This document shows, in pieces, positions 16,671 through 23,856 of a stretch of DNA of 26,224 bases. The DNA is taken from positions 1 to 26,224 of the forward strand of contig CABQCA010000015.1 of the NCBI GenBank assembly GCA_902462525.1. The letters are read 5' to 3'. The notes under the pieces are model-generated. The model did no database searches, had not been told where the DNA came from, and saw nothing but the letters and a program-made list of their open reading frames with translations. Each line of letters opens with the position of its first letter. Positions within the stretch are counted from its first letter, which is position 1. Position numbers and translations under genes: made by a program. Origin of the DNA: an uncultured Porphyromonadaceae bacterium (GTDB taxonomy: Bacteria; Bacteroidota; Bacteroidia; Bacteroidales; Muribaculaceae).

Positions 16671-16704
16671 CAAATTTAGCAACAAAATGCCGAATTTGCA
16701 CAAA
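16671..16704 (-). promoter_or_regulatory. Possible promoter for the membrane regulator
   Basis: TAAATTTG (16678-16671, minus) is a perfect -7 element. The nearest TTTG (16704-16701) is 22 bp upstream, one more than the usual limit. The implied leader before the ATG at 16658 is under 10 nt. The match is weaker than for the other promoters in the window. Confidence 0.4.
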
Positions 16705-16799
16705 AATCTGCAAAAAGAATATATTTTTTGTAATGTTAATTAACTTGGCTTTAAGCTTTTCGCCTATATGCTCTTTTTAGGAACGAAATAAGGTGATGC

Positions 16800-17147
16800 T
16801 TAAATAATGCGTGCTTTCAGGCCGCGCGCCGTGAGAAGACGCAGAACATCGTTGCGGCGGTCGCCCTGTACAAGGATTTCGCCGCCACGGGCCGAACCAC
16901 CGCAGCCGAGGGCGCGCCTGAGGTCGGCGGCAATGGCGTTGACCTCGTCGTCGGGCAGGATGAAGCCTGTTATTATTGTGGCTGTTTTTCCGGCGCGTCC
17001 TTTCTTGTCGAGAATTATGTCGAGCCGTGGCTGCGTCGTTTTCGGCCCGGCTGCAGTTTCTGCGGGGACGCTGTTTTCAGGCTCCGTGTCAGTTGCCATG
17101 GTTCCGCGTAGAGCGGCAAGGCTGTCGCGCCAGTCGTTAGTCTTCAT
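16800..17147 (-). CDS. eIF1/SUI1-like translation factor (YciH family)
   Basis: A 115-residue protein. The first 40 residues are variable; from about residue 42 the SUI1/YciH core is clear: LDIILDKKGRAGKTATIITGF, LRRALGCGGSARGGEILVQGD and the ending LLTARGLKARII. Members resemble eukaryotic eIF1 and are thought to affect start-codon fidelity or the translation of some messages in bacteria; they are not essential in E. coli. Its start overlaps the end of the upstream lipoprotein gene by 11 bp, so the two are probably translationally coupled, although no shared function is evident. The membrane regulator of the polysaccharide locus follows after about 140 bp with its own possible promoter. Confidence 0.9.
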   Translation of the reverse strand: MKTNDWRDSLAALRGTMATDTEPENSVPAETAAGPKTTQPRLDIILDKKGRAGKTATIITGFILPDDEVNAIAADLRRALGCGGSARGGEILVQGDRRNDVLRLLTARGLKARII

Positions 17148-17577
17148 AGTAGAGTGAGTCTTCTTCGAGGGGCGCCGTGTGCGATGCTTCGTTGAGCGAG
17201 TTCAGCATCATCAGACGTGCGCGGTCCTCGTTGCTGACATTTCGAATGAAAATCGCTGTCGAGTCGCTGTCGCGGCTGAGAGCGGCGCTGAAGCATCGTG
17301 CGGCGAATGCCGTGTTCACTTCAGGTTCGGCGCTGTTCTCGCCGAGGTTCATCAGAATCAGCGACAGCCGGCATAGTTCGTCGGTGTCGAGAGAGCTGAA
17401 TTCCGGGCCTATTACCATGCTGTCGGCCATTGCCTGTGCGGTGGCGTAGCTTCCGCGGGCATAAGCGGCCTCGATGCGGTCGATGTCGCCTGTGCCGGCT
17501 GTTTCCCCGGAGTGTGTGCAGGCGGTTGCCGCACATAGCGCGGCAGCCGCCATTGCAATGTTAAAGAGATACTTCAT
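17137..17577 (-). CDS. Small lipoprotein of unknown function
   Basis: A 146-residue protein with a lipoprotein signal: MKYLFNIAMAAAALCAATAC, lipidated Cys at 20. The mature part is acidic and looks helical (IDRIEAAYARGSYATAQAMADSMV, LCRLSLILMNLGEN, AFAARCFSAALSRD), reminiscent of one or two degenerate TPR-like helix pairs, but I recognise no family. The C-terminus (LEEDSLYYED) is strongly acidic. Its ATG overlaps the stop of the upstream membrane-protein gene by 4 bp (ATGA) and its own end overlaps the YciH-like start by 11 bp, so the three genes form a tightly packed operon. Both small envelope proteins may work as a pair; this is inferred from the overlap only. Confidence 0.75.
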   Translation of the reverse strand: MKYLFNIAMAAAALCAATACTHSGETAGTGDIDRIEAAYARGSYATAQAMADSMVIGPEFSSLDTDELCRLSLILMNLGENSAEPEVNTAFAARCFSAALSRDSDSTAIFIRNVSNEDRARLMMLNSLNEASHTAPLEEDSLYYED

Positions 17578-17846
17578 TCAGAAGGAGGGGTTTGCGATTC
17601 CGAGGCCGGCTCGGTGATGACTTCGCGCAGACTCTGGCCGTCGGCATTCTGCCAGTCGGCTTCGCCCGGATCGGTAGCTCCGGCCTCATCGAGAGTGTAC
17701 TGCTGTTCTACGTTGTCGCCTGCGGGAGTGTCGACATGGGTGTTGTTGTCGAACCAGCCTATATAGTAAATTACTGCAACTGCAAGGGTTGCCACAAGTA
17801 AAGCGGCCAGAAACCACTTCCATGTTCCTTTCGATTGATTAGCCAT
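17574..17846 (-). CDS. Small single-pass membrane protein of unknown function
   Basis: A protein of 90 residues from the ATG at 17846 (two codons longer if the ATG at 17852 is used). After a short basic N-terminus (MANQSKGTWKW) comes one transmembrane helix (FLAALLVATLAVAVIYYIGWF), then an acidic, Asp/Glu/Thr-rich tail of about 60 residues ending in SESQTPPSE, predicted to be outside the cytoplasm and probably unstructured. I recognise no domain. It is the first gene of the three-gene cluster that includes the small lipoprotein (4-bp overlap) and the YciH-like gene. It lies 72 bp after ribH; that gap has no complete Bacteroidetes promoter, so it may be transcribed from further upstream. Confidence 0.7.
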   Translation of the reverse strand: MANQSKGTWKWFLAALLVATLAVAVIYYIGWFDNNTHVDTPAGDNVEQQYTLDEAGATDPGEADWQNADGQSLREVITEPASESQTPPSE

Positions 17847-17918
17847 TTTCATTCAGGGTTTTGTTTAACTTTTATCGCGGCTGTTGCCAAACGTTAAAAT
17901 TTAAACGCCTGCCGGCAA

Positions 17919-18404
17919 TCAAATGTTTTCGGTCTTCTCTATGAAATCGAACATGAGGAGAGCGGCCTGCGCGGCCTCAGCGCCTTTGTTGCCGAGCTTT
18001 CCGCCTGCACGGTCGAGGGCGTCCTGCTCGTTGTCGACAGTCAGTACGCCGAAAATCACAGGAATGTCGCATTCGCTGTTGAGGTATGTCACACCCTGTG
18101 TCACGCTCTGGCACACGTAGTCGAAGTGAGGAGTACCACCGCGAATCACACAGCCGAGCACTACGACGGCATCGTAGAGGCCGGTGTCAATAAGTTTCGA
18201 GGCCGCAAAGGTGAGCTCGACGGCTCCGGGCACTTCATAGACATCGACCATGTCTTTGTCGAGAGCTGTTTTGAATACTTCGAGAGCGCCGTCGAGGAGT
18301 GCCGTTGTGATATGGCTGTTCCATAGGGTACGCACCACAGCCACGCGCATATCACGCACTCGCTGAAATGGTGTCATCGCGGGAGCATTATTAGAACTTG
18401 ACAT
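17919..18404 (-). CDS. ribH: 6,7-dimethyl-8-ribityllumazine synthase
   Basis: A 161-residue protein, normal length for the family. It joins 3,4-dihydroxy-2-butanone 4-phosphate and 5-amino-6-ribitylaminouracil to make lumazine, the penultimate step of riboflavin synthesis, in the cytoplasm as a 5- or 60-subunit particle. Conserved stretches visible are RTLWNSHIT near 25-33 (aromatic-Asn substrate site), VYEVPGAVELTFAA near 55-68, VVLGCVIRGGTPHFDYVC near 81-98 with the catalytic His in HFDYV, PVIFGVLT near 114-121, and NKGAEAAQAAL near 138-148. It lies 30 bp downstream of the PfkB-fold gene, and no promoter is evident in the gap, so it is probably part of the kdsD transcript. The two flavin-related genes at the left of the window are too far away to be linked to it. 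Confidence 0.96.
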   Translation of the reverse strand: MSSSNNAPAMTPFQRVRDMRVAVVRTLWNSHITTALLDGALEVFKTALDKDMVDVYEVPGAVELTFAASKLIDTGLYDAVVVLGCVIRGGTPHFDYVCQSVTQGVTYLNSECDIPVIFGVLTVDNEQDALDRAGGKLGNKGAEAAQAALLMFDFIEKTENI

Positions 18405-18434
18405 ATTTTGTGGAATTATTTGTAATCATTATAT

Positions 18435-19343
18435 TTAGAATCCGAGATACGGAAACCGGATGTTTTCAGCAGCGGCGGAGGCACAGCGGGCGGCTTCGCC
18501 GAGTATGTTATGGCGGATTTCCTCACCCGGAGCATCGAAGTCGGCGGCGGTGTAGCCGTGCCGGGCTATCGCCGACGCTGTTCCGGCCACGGCACCGGCA
18601 TTCCATATCATGCCTGTGCATGCCTTTTCGGGAATATCGACGCTGCTCATTTCCTTGCCGCTGTAGTAGCTTATGCGGCGGCACTCCGGTTCGACGGCAA
18701 TAAGCGAGCGGCAGTAGAAATCGATATGGTCGTGATAGCAGGCTTCGCCTGTTCTGGCTCCGAAAATGAGGGCGAGGTCGTTGGAGCGGGCTATCACCAC
18801 GCTGGCCAGCTCGAGGTTTTCGAGTATCATGGGCATCACGCGTGTGATGCGCGGCTCAAGCTGAGGCAGAAAGCCGGGCAGATAGATCATCACGGCTTTG
18901 CGCTCTGCCGCATTGGCCAGAAAACGCTGCATACGCGCCCGCATGCGCCGGTCGATGGCATAGAAGCCGCCGTAGACGACGATATCGTTCTCGTCGACAC
19001 GAGGCCAGACAATGTCGAAACATTCCTCAGGATACTGTTCGTAGCGTGTTATGGTGGCCGGAGCGTCGCTCTTTGCGCCGATAAAGATGTTGAGCGGTGT
19101 GTGGCCCTCGGTGAAACGGTCGACAGAACTTACATCGACGCCGGCTTCGGTCAGTGCATTGACTGCTATATCGCCCACCGGGTCGGCGGCGGCTTCCGAA
19201 GCCATTATCACCTTATGGCTCGCCCGGCCCAGGATGGCGGCTGCGTTTGCAACACGGCTGCCCGGAAGCATTGCCAGCGGCTGGCCGGCCGCGTCAAGCA
19301 CCATATTCAGCGACAGCTCGCCGATGCATATTATTTTTTTCAT
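18435..19343 (-). CDS. PfkB/ribokinase-fold protein lacking the catalytic Asp
   Basis: A 302-residue protein with the overall plan of PfkB sugar kinases: an N-terminal KKIICIGELSLNMVLD strand, GSRVANAAAILGRA near 28-41 (the family 'GG...N.A..la.lG' motif, here GSRVAN), DPVGDIAVNALTEAGVD near 54-70, and a C-terminal helix where the ATP and catalytic motif should be. That motif normally reads GAGD, with Asp as the catalytic base. Here it reads WNAGA at 247-251, so Asp is replaced by Ala. The site SNDLALIFG near 187-195 matches the usual 'N..E...l.g' region. It starts 13 bp after the KdsD-type gene and is followed by ribH. It may be a pseudokinase that binds a sugar or nucleotide, or a regulator of the isomerase; a different catalytic residue cannot be excluded. 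Confidence 0.8.
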   Translation of the reverse strand: MKKIICIGELSLNMVLDAAGQPLAMLPGSRVANAAAILGRASHKVIMASEAAADPVGDIAVNALTEAGVDVSSVDRFTEGHTPLNIFIGAKSDAPATITRYEQYPEECFDIVWPRVDENDIVVYGGFYAIDRRMRARMQRFLANAAERKAVMIYLPGFLPQLEPRITRVMPMILENLELASVVIARSNDLALIFGARTGEACYHDHIDFYCRSLIAVEPECRRISYYSGKEMSSVDIPEKACTGMIWNAGAVAGTASAIARHGYTAADFDAPGEEIRHNILGEAARCASAAAENIRFPYLGF

Positions 19344-19356
19344 AATATCTTGCCCT

Positions 19357-19980
19357 TCACTTTATAACCTTGTCGGCGGTCTGCGACACCACGCCGAGAT
19401 AGCCGCCGTGGTGGCGCTTGGCATACTCGGCGCGAGTGAAACCTATACGGCGCATTACGTTGACCACCAGCACATCGCCTATCACAGTCATCATGGTCGT
19501 CGAAGTGGTCGGTGTCAGTCCGAGAGTGCACACCTCGGGTCTGTCGGCAGTGTATAGACATATGTCGGCCAGTTCGGCAAGAGGGCTGCCGGGAGTGCCT
19601 GTTATCACTATTACGGGAATATCTTCGTAGAGATGATGCAGAAGTTCGACGAGTTCGAGAATCTCGCGAGTCTTGCCGCTGTTGGAAATCAGCAGTACTA
19701 TATCGTCGGGCTGCAGCACGCCGAGATCGCCGTGCTGGGCCTCGCTGGGGTGAAGGTTGACAGCCGGTGTGCCTGTGGAGCAGAATGTTGTGGCTATGTT
19801 CATGGCAATCTGACCCGCTTTGCCCATGCCGGCGGTGATGAGTTTGCCGCCGCGACGGTGCACACGCTCCACAATAGCTTCTACCGCAGCCGGGTAGGCG
19901 TCGGTAATTGGTATTGCCCGGATAGCCTCGCTTTCAGCTTCGAGAATTGCGGCCATCGACTGCTTGATTTCTTCGTCCAT
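19357..19980 (-). CDS. kdsD: D-arabinose-5-phosphate isomerase, single SIS domain
   Basis: A 207-residue sugar isomerase that converts ribulose 5-phosphate to arabinose 5-phosphate, the first step of Kdo synthesis for lipopolysaccharide. The SIS domain is clear: GGKLITAGMGKAGQIAMNIA at 44-63, STGTPAVNLHPSEAQHGDLG at 68-87, ISNSGKTREI near 98-107, and RPEVCTLGLTPTTSTT near 147-162. Lys46, Glu149 and His191 (in RHHGGYLG) fit residues important in E. coli KdsD. The two C-terminal CBS domains of the E. coli enzyme (328 residues) are missing; such single-domain enzymes are known in Bacteroides and are regulated by CMP-Kdo. A consensus promoter lies just upstream, with a leader of about 18 nt. It heads a probable operon with the PfkB-fold gene and ribH. 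Confidence 0.88.
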   Translation of the reverse strand: MDEEIKQSMAAILEAESEAIRAIPITDAYPAAVEAIVERVHRRGGKLITAGMGKAGQIAMNIATTFCSTGTPAVNLHPSEAQHGDLGVLQPDDIVLLISNSGKTREILELVELLHHLYEDIPVIVITGTPGSPLAELADICLYTADRPEVCTLGLTPTTSTTMMTVIGDVLVVNVMRRIGFTRAEYAKRHHGGYLGVVSQTADKVIK

Positions 19981-20004
19981 TATTTCGCTTTTTTATTGTA
20001 AACA

Positions 20005-20035
20005 CAAAATTAGCTATTTTTCTTTTCTCCACAAA
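20005..20035 (-). promoter_or_regulatory. Bacteroidetes-type promoter for kdsD
   Basis: On the minus strand TTTG (20035-20032), 19 bp and TAATTTTG (20012-20005) match the consensus exactly. The predicted transcription start near 19998 leaves about 18 nt before the kdsD ATG at 19980. The remaining gap to 20103 shows no convincing terminator. Confidence 0.7.
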
Positions 20036-20103
20036 AAAACGGAGCAGCGGTATATGCCCTGATGCCGTTGATCAGTGCTGAAAATCGGGTTAAGGCATTG
20101 ATT

Positions 20104-20625
20104 CTAAAGCGGGGTAGCGGTCCAGTTGATTTCGAGGGGATTGTCGGACATTGACAGTATCAGTGGAAAGGCGGGATCGTCGAGTACGGTGATGCGTGCG
20201 CCTTCGGCCGTGTCGGTGGCTTGGAGGACGCCGTCGGCGGCGCTGTCGAGGCGGTAGACTGTCGAGGCCCAGCGCATCTGTCCTTTGCGGAGATCCTCAA
20301 GGGCTTCGCGCGAGATGATAGCGAACGTCTCGTCGTCGCCGAGGACTATGTGATTGCCGTCTTCGGGCATGATATAGCTTATTTTTCGGGCCGAGCTGAC
20401 TGCCGGCGGGGACATGGTGTAGCTTCCGTGCCACATGCGCAGGTTGCGCTCTATGGCCCAGTCGACGCGTATCGATCCGTCGTCGCCGTGTTCGAAAACC
20501 ATGTCGAAACGACGTGTCTGCCCGTGCAGTTTGTATGTAAGACGCACGCTGTCGCAGCGGCACTCGGCCACAACGGCCGGAAGTGCCGTCAATGCTATTA
20601 GAATGAGTAATATGAATCGTTTCAT
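20104..20625 (-). CDS. Small exported protein of unknown function, coupled to GH92
   Basis: A 173-residue protein with a signal peptide (MKRFILLILIALTALPAVVA, cut near residue 20), so it is periplasmic or secreted. The mature part is beta-rich with alternating hydrophobic residues (SVRLTYKLHG, FDMVFEHGDDGSIRVDWAIE, HIVLGDDETFAIISREAL, TVYRLDSAADGVLQA) and ends in NPLEINWTATPL. It carries CRC near residues 22-24. I recognise no domain; the strand pattern could fit a small beta-barrel or beta-sandwich binding protein, but this is a guess. Its ATG overlaps the GH92 stop codon by 4 bp (ATGA), so it is translationally coupled to the mannosidase and may bind, display or assist the same glycan. It is the last gene of that unit. 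Confidence 0.75.
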   Translation of the reverse strand: MKRFILLILIALTALPAVVAECRCDSVRLTYKLHGQTRRFDMVFEHGDDGSIRVDWAIERNLRMWHGSYTMSPPAVSSARKISYIMPEDGNHIVLGDDETFAIISREALEDLRKGQMRWASTVYRLDSAADGVLQATDTAEGARITVLDDPAFPLILSMSDNPLEINWTATPL

Positions 20626-22865
20626 CGTTCAAACATTTTAGCGCCCCAGCCTGCCGGCTCCGGGCCCATTGTCAGTTCGAGTGTGCCGCCCGACACTATG
20701 TCGGCATGTCGGATAGTGGAGTACGGATAGTCTTTGCCGTTGAGCCTGGCGCCGACTATGTAGCGGTTTTCGGGCGCGAAATTCAGTGCTCTTATCGTGA
20801 ACGGGCCTCCTGCGGTACGGTACGTCGCGCTTTCCACAAGCGGGCTGTGAATCAGGTAATAGTCGTGTCCGGCATTGGGATAGAGCCCTGTCATGTGGAA
20901 AGCGAGCCACGACGACATGGCGCCTGAATCGTCGTTGCCCGGCAGGCCGTCCGGCCGGTCGCTGTAGTTTTCGGCGATGATGGCGGCCACGCGGTCGGAA
21001 GTGAGGTCAGGACGTCCCAGCCAGTGGTAGAGGCACGGCGACATGAACGACGGTTCGTTGTTCACATTGAAATATCCCCGGTCGAAGAATCTGTCGAGGC
21101 GTTTACGGAAGGCGTCCTCGCCGCCGCAGGTTTCGATGAGCAGTTCGATGTCGTGCGGCATACTCAGCGAATATTCCCACGACGAGGCCTCATAGAAGAA
21201 CATGCTCCACCAGGGTGTGTACCACGGACCCTCGAAGGTCACGGGCGTGTAGCGGAATTTGGGTTTCACCACTTTTGAATGTCCGAAAGGAATCGAATCG
21301 AGCCATTGGCCGGAGCGGTCGCGCGGCATGATGAATCCGCGGACGCCGTCGTGCTCGTAGCCGGAGCGCCATAGGTTGCGCCAGTTGTGGGAGCGCTCCT
21401 CGAATACTGCCGCTATATCGCGGTGCCCGAGCCGGCGCGCCACGTCGGCCACGGCGCGGTCGCAGATACTGTACTCGACGGTGCGGTTTCCGGCCCGGTC
21501 GGTACCGTGGGGCACATATCCCAGCTCGATGTAGTCGCGCAGACCGCCTCGTCCCTCGGCCTCGTGGCGTGCTCCGGGGTCGACGGTAGCATCTTTAAGC
21601 ATCTGGCGCAGACCTTCTTCGTAGTCAATGCCATCGAGACCTTTTGCCATGGCGTCGGCGATTACTATTTCGGCGTTAGAGCCTCCCTGGGTGCGCCCGT
21701 TGGCGTTGCCGCTGCGGGCATCGGGCATATAGCCGTCGCGTTTGCCTATGTTGATGAGTGAATTTACGATTTCCACTTCTTTGTCGGGTGCGAGAAGTGT
21801 TATCATCGGCAGCGACGAGCGGTAGGTGTCCCATAGAGCGTAGTAATCGTCGTAGTATGGTACGGGGTCGGTCCACAGAGGGTTTTCACCCGAGCGGTCG
21901 GAAGGCATCAGCATTGTATGGTAAAGCCCGGTGTAGAACATGCGGCGCAAGCTGTCGGGTGTGGATTCGGCAAGTTCGGCCCGGCTCAGAATATTGTCCC
22001 ACGCCAGCAGCAATTCTTCGCGGACTTCGCCGAATGATTTACCGCGTACTGTAGCTGCGTTCTCGTGGGCTTTGAGCTCACTGATAAACGAAATGCCTAC
22101 TGTCACGCCGAGGCTGTCGGTGCTGTCGGAAAAGCGGAGCAGGGCTCCTGTCTTTGTGCCGTGGTCGGTCTGATGCAGTTCATCAGTTATGAGCGAATCG
22201 CGCCATGTAGCCGTTTTCACAAAGGGCTCCGACGTTTCGGCATAGAAGTACACGGTGTAGGCGTGGCCGTTGTTCCAGCCGCCGCGTATCCGCGAGTAGC
22301 CCTGCACGGCATTGTCGCCGACAATCTCTATCTGCGAACCCACGAATTGCTGGGCTTCGCGTGCATCGGGCACGGGATTTTCGCCGAGGAAGAAACCTGC
22401 GTCGACAGCGAGACCTTTCTCCGCCTTTTCGGGCGGATAGACGATGCTGTAGACAGCCGCACGCGGCGCCGCCGTCACCTCGACTGAAATACTACTGCCG
22501 TCGAGCACGGTGGCATAGCGGCCACACTCTATAGTCTCGCTGCGCCGGGTGTCGTAGTGGTATATACGGTCCATGCCCTCGACAAAGGGCATGATGAGGA
22601 TATTGCCGTACTTGGGTCCGCCCCCGGTACCGCTGACGTGGACCTGGCTGAAGCCGTCGACGCGTACCGGAGCCGGCAGCCAGCCGCTGTTGGGCGAGGG
22701 TGTGCAGTCGGGCGAAGGTTTTACCATGCCGAAAGGATGCGACGGTCCGACGAACACTCGTCCCAGGCCCTCGGAACCTATCCGGGGGTCGACATAGTCC
22801 GAAGGGCGTGAGGCCCACACCGTGAGTGTCGCCGCGGCAAACAAGTAAGGAATCAGTCGTTTCAT
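20622..22865 (-). CDS. GH92 family exo-alpha-mannosidase (exported)
   Basis: A 747-residue protein from the ATG at 22865; an upstream in-frame ATG at 22886 overlaps the probable -7 element and is rejected. The signal peptide (MKRLIPYLFAAATLTVWA) points to the periplasm. GH92 features run along its length: DYVDPRIGSEGLGRVFVGPSHPFGMVKPSPD near 22-52, FSQVHVSGTGG near 72-82, LWDTYRSSLPMITLL near 345-359, SMFFYEASSWEYSLSMPHD near 560-578 with the Glu expected as catalytic acid, and GNDDSGAMSSWLAF near 643-656 with the paired Asp used for calcium and base function. GH92 enzymes remove alpha-linked mannose, with calcium, from N-glycans or fungal mannan. Most members read NDDCGQMSAW in the last motif; here Cys and Gln are replaced by Ser and Ala, which may alter linkage or substrate preference. 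It is coupled to a small exported protein. Confidence 0.93.
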   Translation of the reverse strand: MKRLIPYLFAAATLTVWASRPSDYVDPRIGSEGLGRVFVGPSHPFGMVKPSPDCTPSPNSGWLPAPVRVDGFSQVHVSGTGGGPKYGNILIMPFVEGMDRIYHYDTRRSETIECGRYATVLDGSSISVEVTAAPRAAVYSIVYPPEKAEKGLAVDAGFFLGENPVPDAREAQQFVGSQIEIVGDNAVQGYSRIRGGWNNGHAYTVYFYAETSEPFVKTATWRDSLITDELHQTDHGTKTGALLRFSDSTDSLGVTVGISFISELKAHENAATVRGKSFGEVREELLLAWDNILSRAELAESTPDSLRRMFYTGLYHTMLMPSDRSGENPLWTDPVPYYDDYYALWDTYRSSLPMITLLAPDKEVEIVNSLINIGKRDGYMPDARSGNANGRTQGGSNAEIVIADAMAKGLDGIDYEEGLRQMLKDATVDPGARHEAEGRGGLRDYIELGYVPHGTDRAGNRTVEYSICDRAVADVARRLGHRDIAAVFEERSHNWRNLWRSGYEHDGVRGFIMPRDRSGQWLDSIPFGHSKVVKPKFRYTPVTFEGPWYTPWWSMFFYEASSWEYSLSMPHDIELLIETCGGEDAFRKRLDRFFDRGYFNVNNEPSFMSPCLYHWLGRPDLTSDRVAAIIAENYSDRPDGLPGNDDSGAMSSWLAFHMTGLYPNAGHDYYLIHSPLVESATYRTAGGPFTIRALNFAPENRYIVGARLNGKDYPYSTIRHADIVSGGTLELTMGPEPAGWGAKMFER

Positions 22866-22883
22866 TTCATGAGTATCAGTCCG

Positions 22884-22937
22884 CAAAGATAAATAAAAAA
22901 CGCTTTTTTATTTTGCACACGTCGTAAAAAAACGACG
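22884..22937 (-). promoter_or_regulatory. Probable GH92 promoter with an upstream inverted repeat
   Basis: TATCTTTG (22891-22884, minus) is a perfect -7 element placed 18 bp before the ATG. No TTTG -33 element is seen at the right distance. Instead an inverted repeat CGTCGT-A6-ACGACG (22920-22937) lies centred about 50 bp upstream of the predicted start, and could be an operator for an activator or a weak end signal for xerD. Confidence 0.45.
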
Positions 22938-22959
22938 ATAACATGGAAATGCGGTTATG

Positions 22960-23856
22960 TCAGTGGCGGTTGCGGGGGTGGTGGGCGAGGATTTCCTCTC
23001 GGAGGCGGGTGTTGTCGATGTGGAGGTAGATTTCGGTTGTGCCTATCGATTCGTGTCCGAGCATCTGCTGGATTGCGCGGAGGTTGGCGCCCCCTTCGAG
23101 GAGGTGTGTGGCAAAACTGTGGCGCAGAGTGTGTGGTGATATCGTGCGGCGCACTCCGGCGAGTGCTGCAAGTTCGCGTACGATATAGAACACCATTACG
23201 CGTGTAAGGTGCGAACCGCGTCGGTTTAAGAACACATAGCCTTCCTCTCCCGGCTTAGGGTCCGGTCCGTTGTTGTCGCGTGCGTCGAGGTAAAGGGCGG
23301 TGGCCTCCATGGCGGGGTCCGACATCGGTACCATTCTTTCCTTCGAGCCTTTGCCACGTACCAGAAGGAAACCTTCGTCGAAGAACAGATGCGCGCGCTC
23401 GAGTGTGCACAGTTCGCTCACACGCAGCCCTGAGCCGTAGAGCATTTCGATGATGGCGCGGTTGCGGAGGGCCTGGTCGGAGGCGGGGTCGATGCAAGCT
23501 GTCATGGCGTCGATTTCGTCGACGGTGAGCACTTCGGGCAGTTTGCGGCCTGGATGGGGCACTTCGAGAAGCGCCGACGGATTGTCGGGCCGCACGTTTT
23601 CGGCAAGGAGAAACTTGTAGAAGCTGCGCATGCCCGACACTATTCTCGTCTGAGAGCGCAGGGCCACGCCAAGCTCATGAAGAGTATTGAGAAATTCGCT
23701 CAGCAGGTCCTGACCGGCTGTTTCGGGTGCCGAACCGTTTTCGGCAAGCCAGGCGGCGAGACGGTCGTAGTCGGCGAGATATGCCAGCCGTGTGTTTTCT
23801 GCCAGTCCTCTCTCCAGCAGCAGGTAAGCGGCGTATTGCTTGCGGAAATCCATCAT
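22960..23856 (-). CDS. xerD: Tyrosine recombinase, XerD type
   Basis: A 298-residue protein with the normal length and plan of chromosome-dimer-resolving recombinases: an N-terminal SAM-like DNA-binding domain (about 1-100, with NTRLAYLADYDRLAAWL and SGMRSFYKFLL) and a catalytic domain (about 105-298). All catalytic residues are visible: Arg145 in GSGLRVSEL, Lys172 in GKGSKERMVP, His242 and Arg245 in PHTLRHSFATHLL, His268 in MLGHESIGTTEIY, and the nucleophile Tyr277. Such enzymes resolve chromosome dimers at dif with a partner XerC. The start overlaps the stop of the DUF4294-like gene by 4 bp, so an accessory mobile integrase is unlikely and no att-like repeats or mobile genes are nearby. The single-gene housekeeping setting supports xerD over an integron or phage enzyme. 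Confidence 0.9.
   Translation of the reverse strand: MMDFRKQYAAYLLLERGLAENTRLAYLADYDRLAAWLAENGSAPETAGQDLLSEFLNTLHELGVALRSQTRIVSGMRSFYKFLLAENVRPDNPSALLEVPHPGRKLPEVLTVDEIDAMTACIDPASDQALRNRAIIEMLYGSGLRVSELCTLERAHLFFDEGFLLVRGKGSKERMVPMSDPAMEATALYLDARDNNGPDPKPGEEGYVFLNRRGSHLTRVMVFYIVRELAALAGVRRTISPHTLRHSFATHLLEGGANLRAIQQMLGHESIGTTEIYLHIDNTRLREEILAHHPRNRH

Noticed and set aside
16659..16703. A longer start for the membrane regulator at 16703.
   Set aside because: It adds 15 residues before an otherwise normal signal segment and overlaps the possible promoter.
20041..20100. A possible terminator after the small exported protein (CTGAT-N7-ATCAG).
   Set aside because: The stem is only 5 bp and no T-run follows on the minus strand.
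22960..23856. The tyrosine recombinase as a mobile-element integrase.
   Set aside because: No att-like repeats, tRNA or mobile genes are near, and the gene overlaps a conserved Bacteroidetes gene; XerD fits better.
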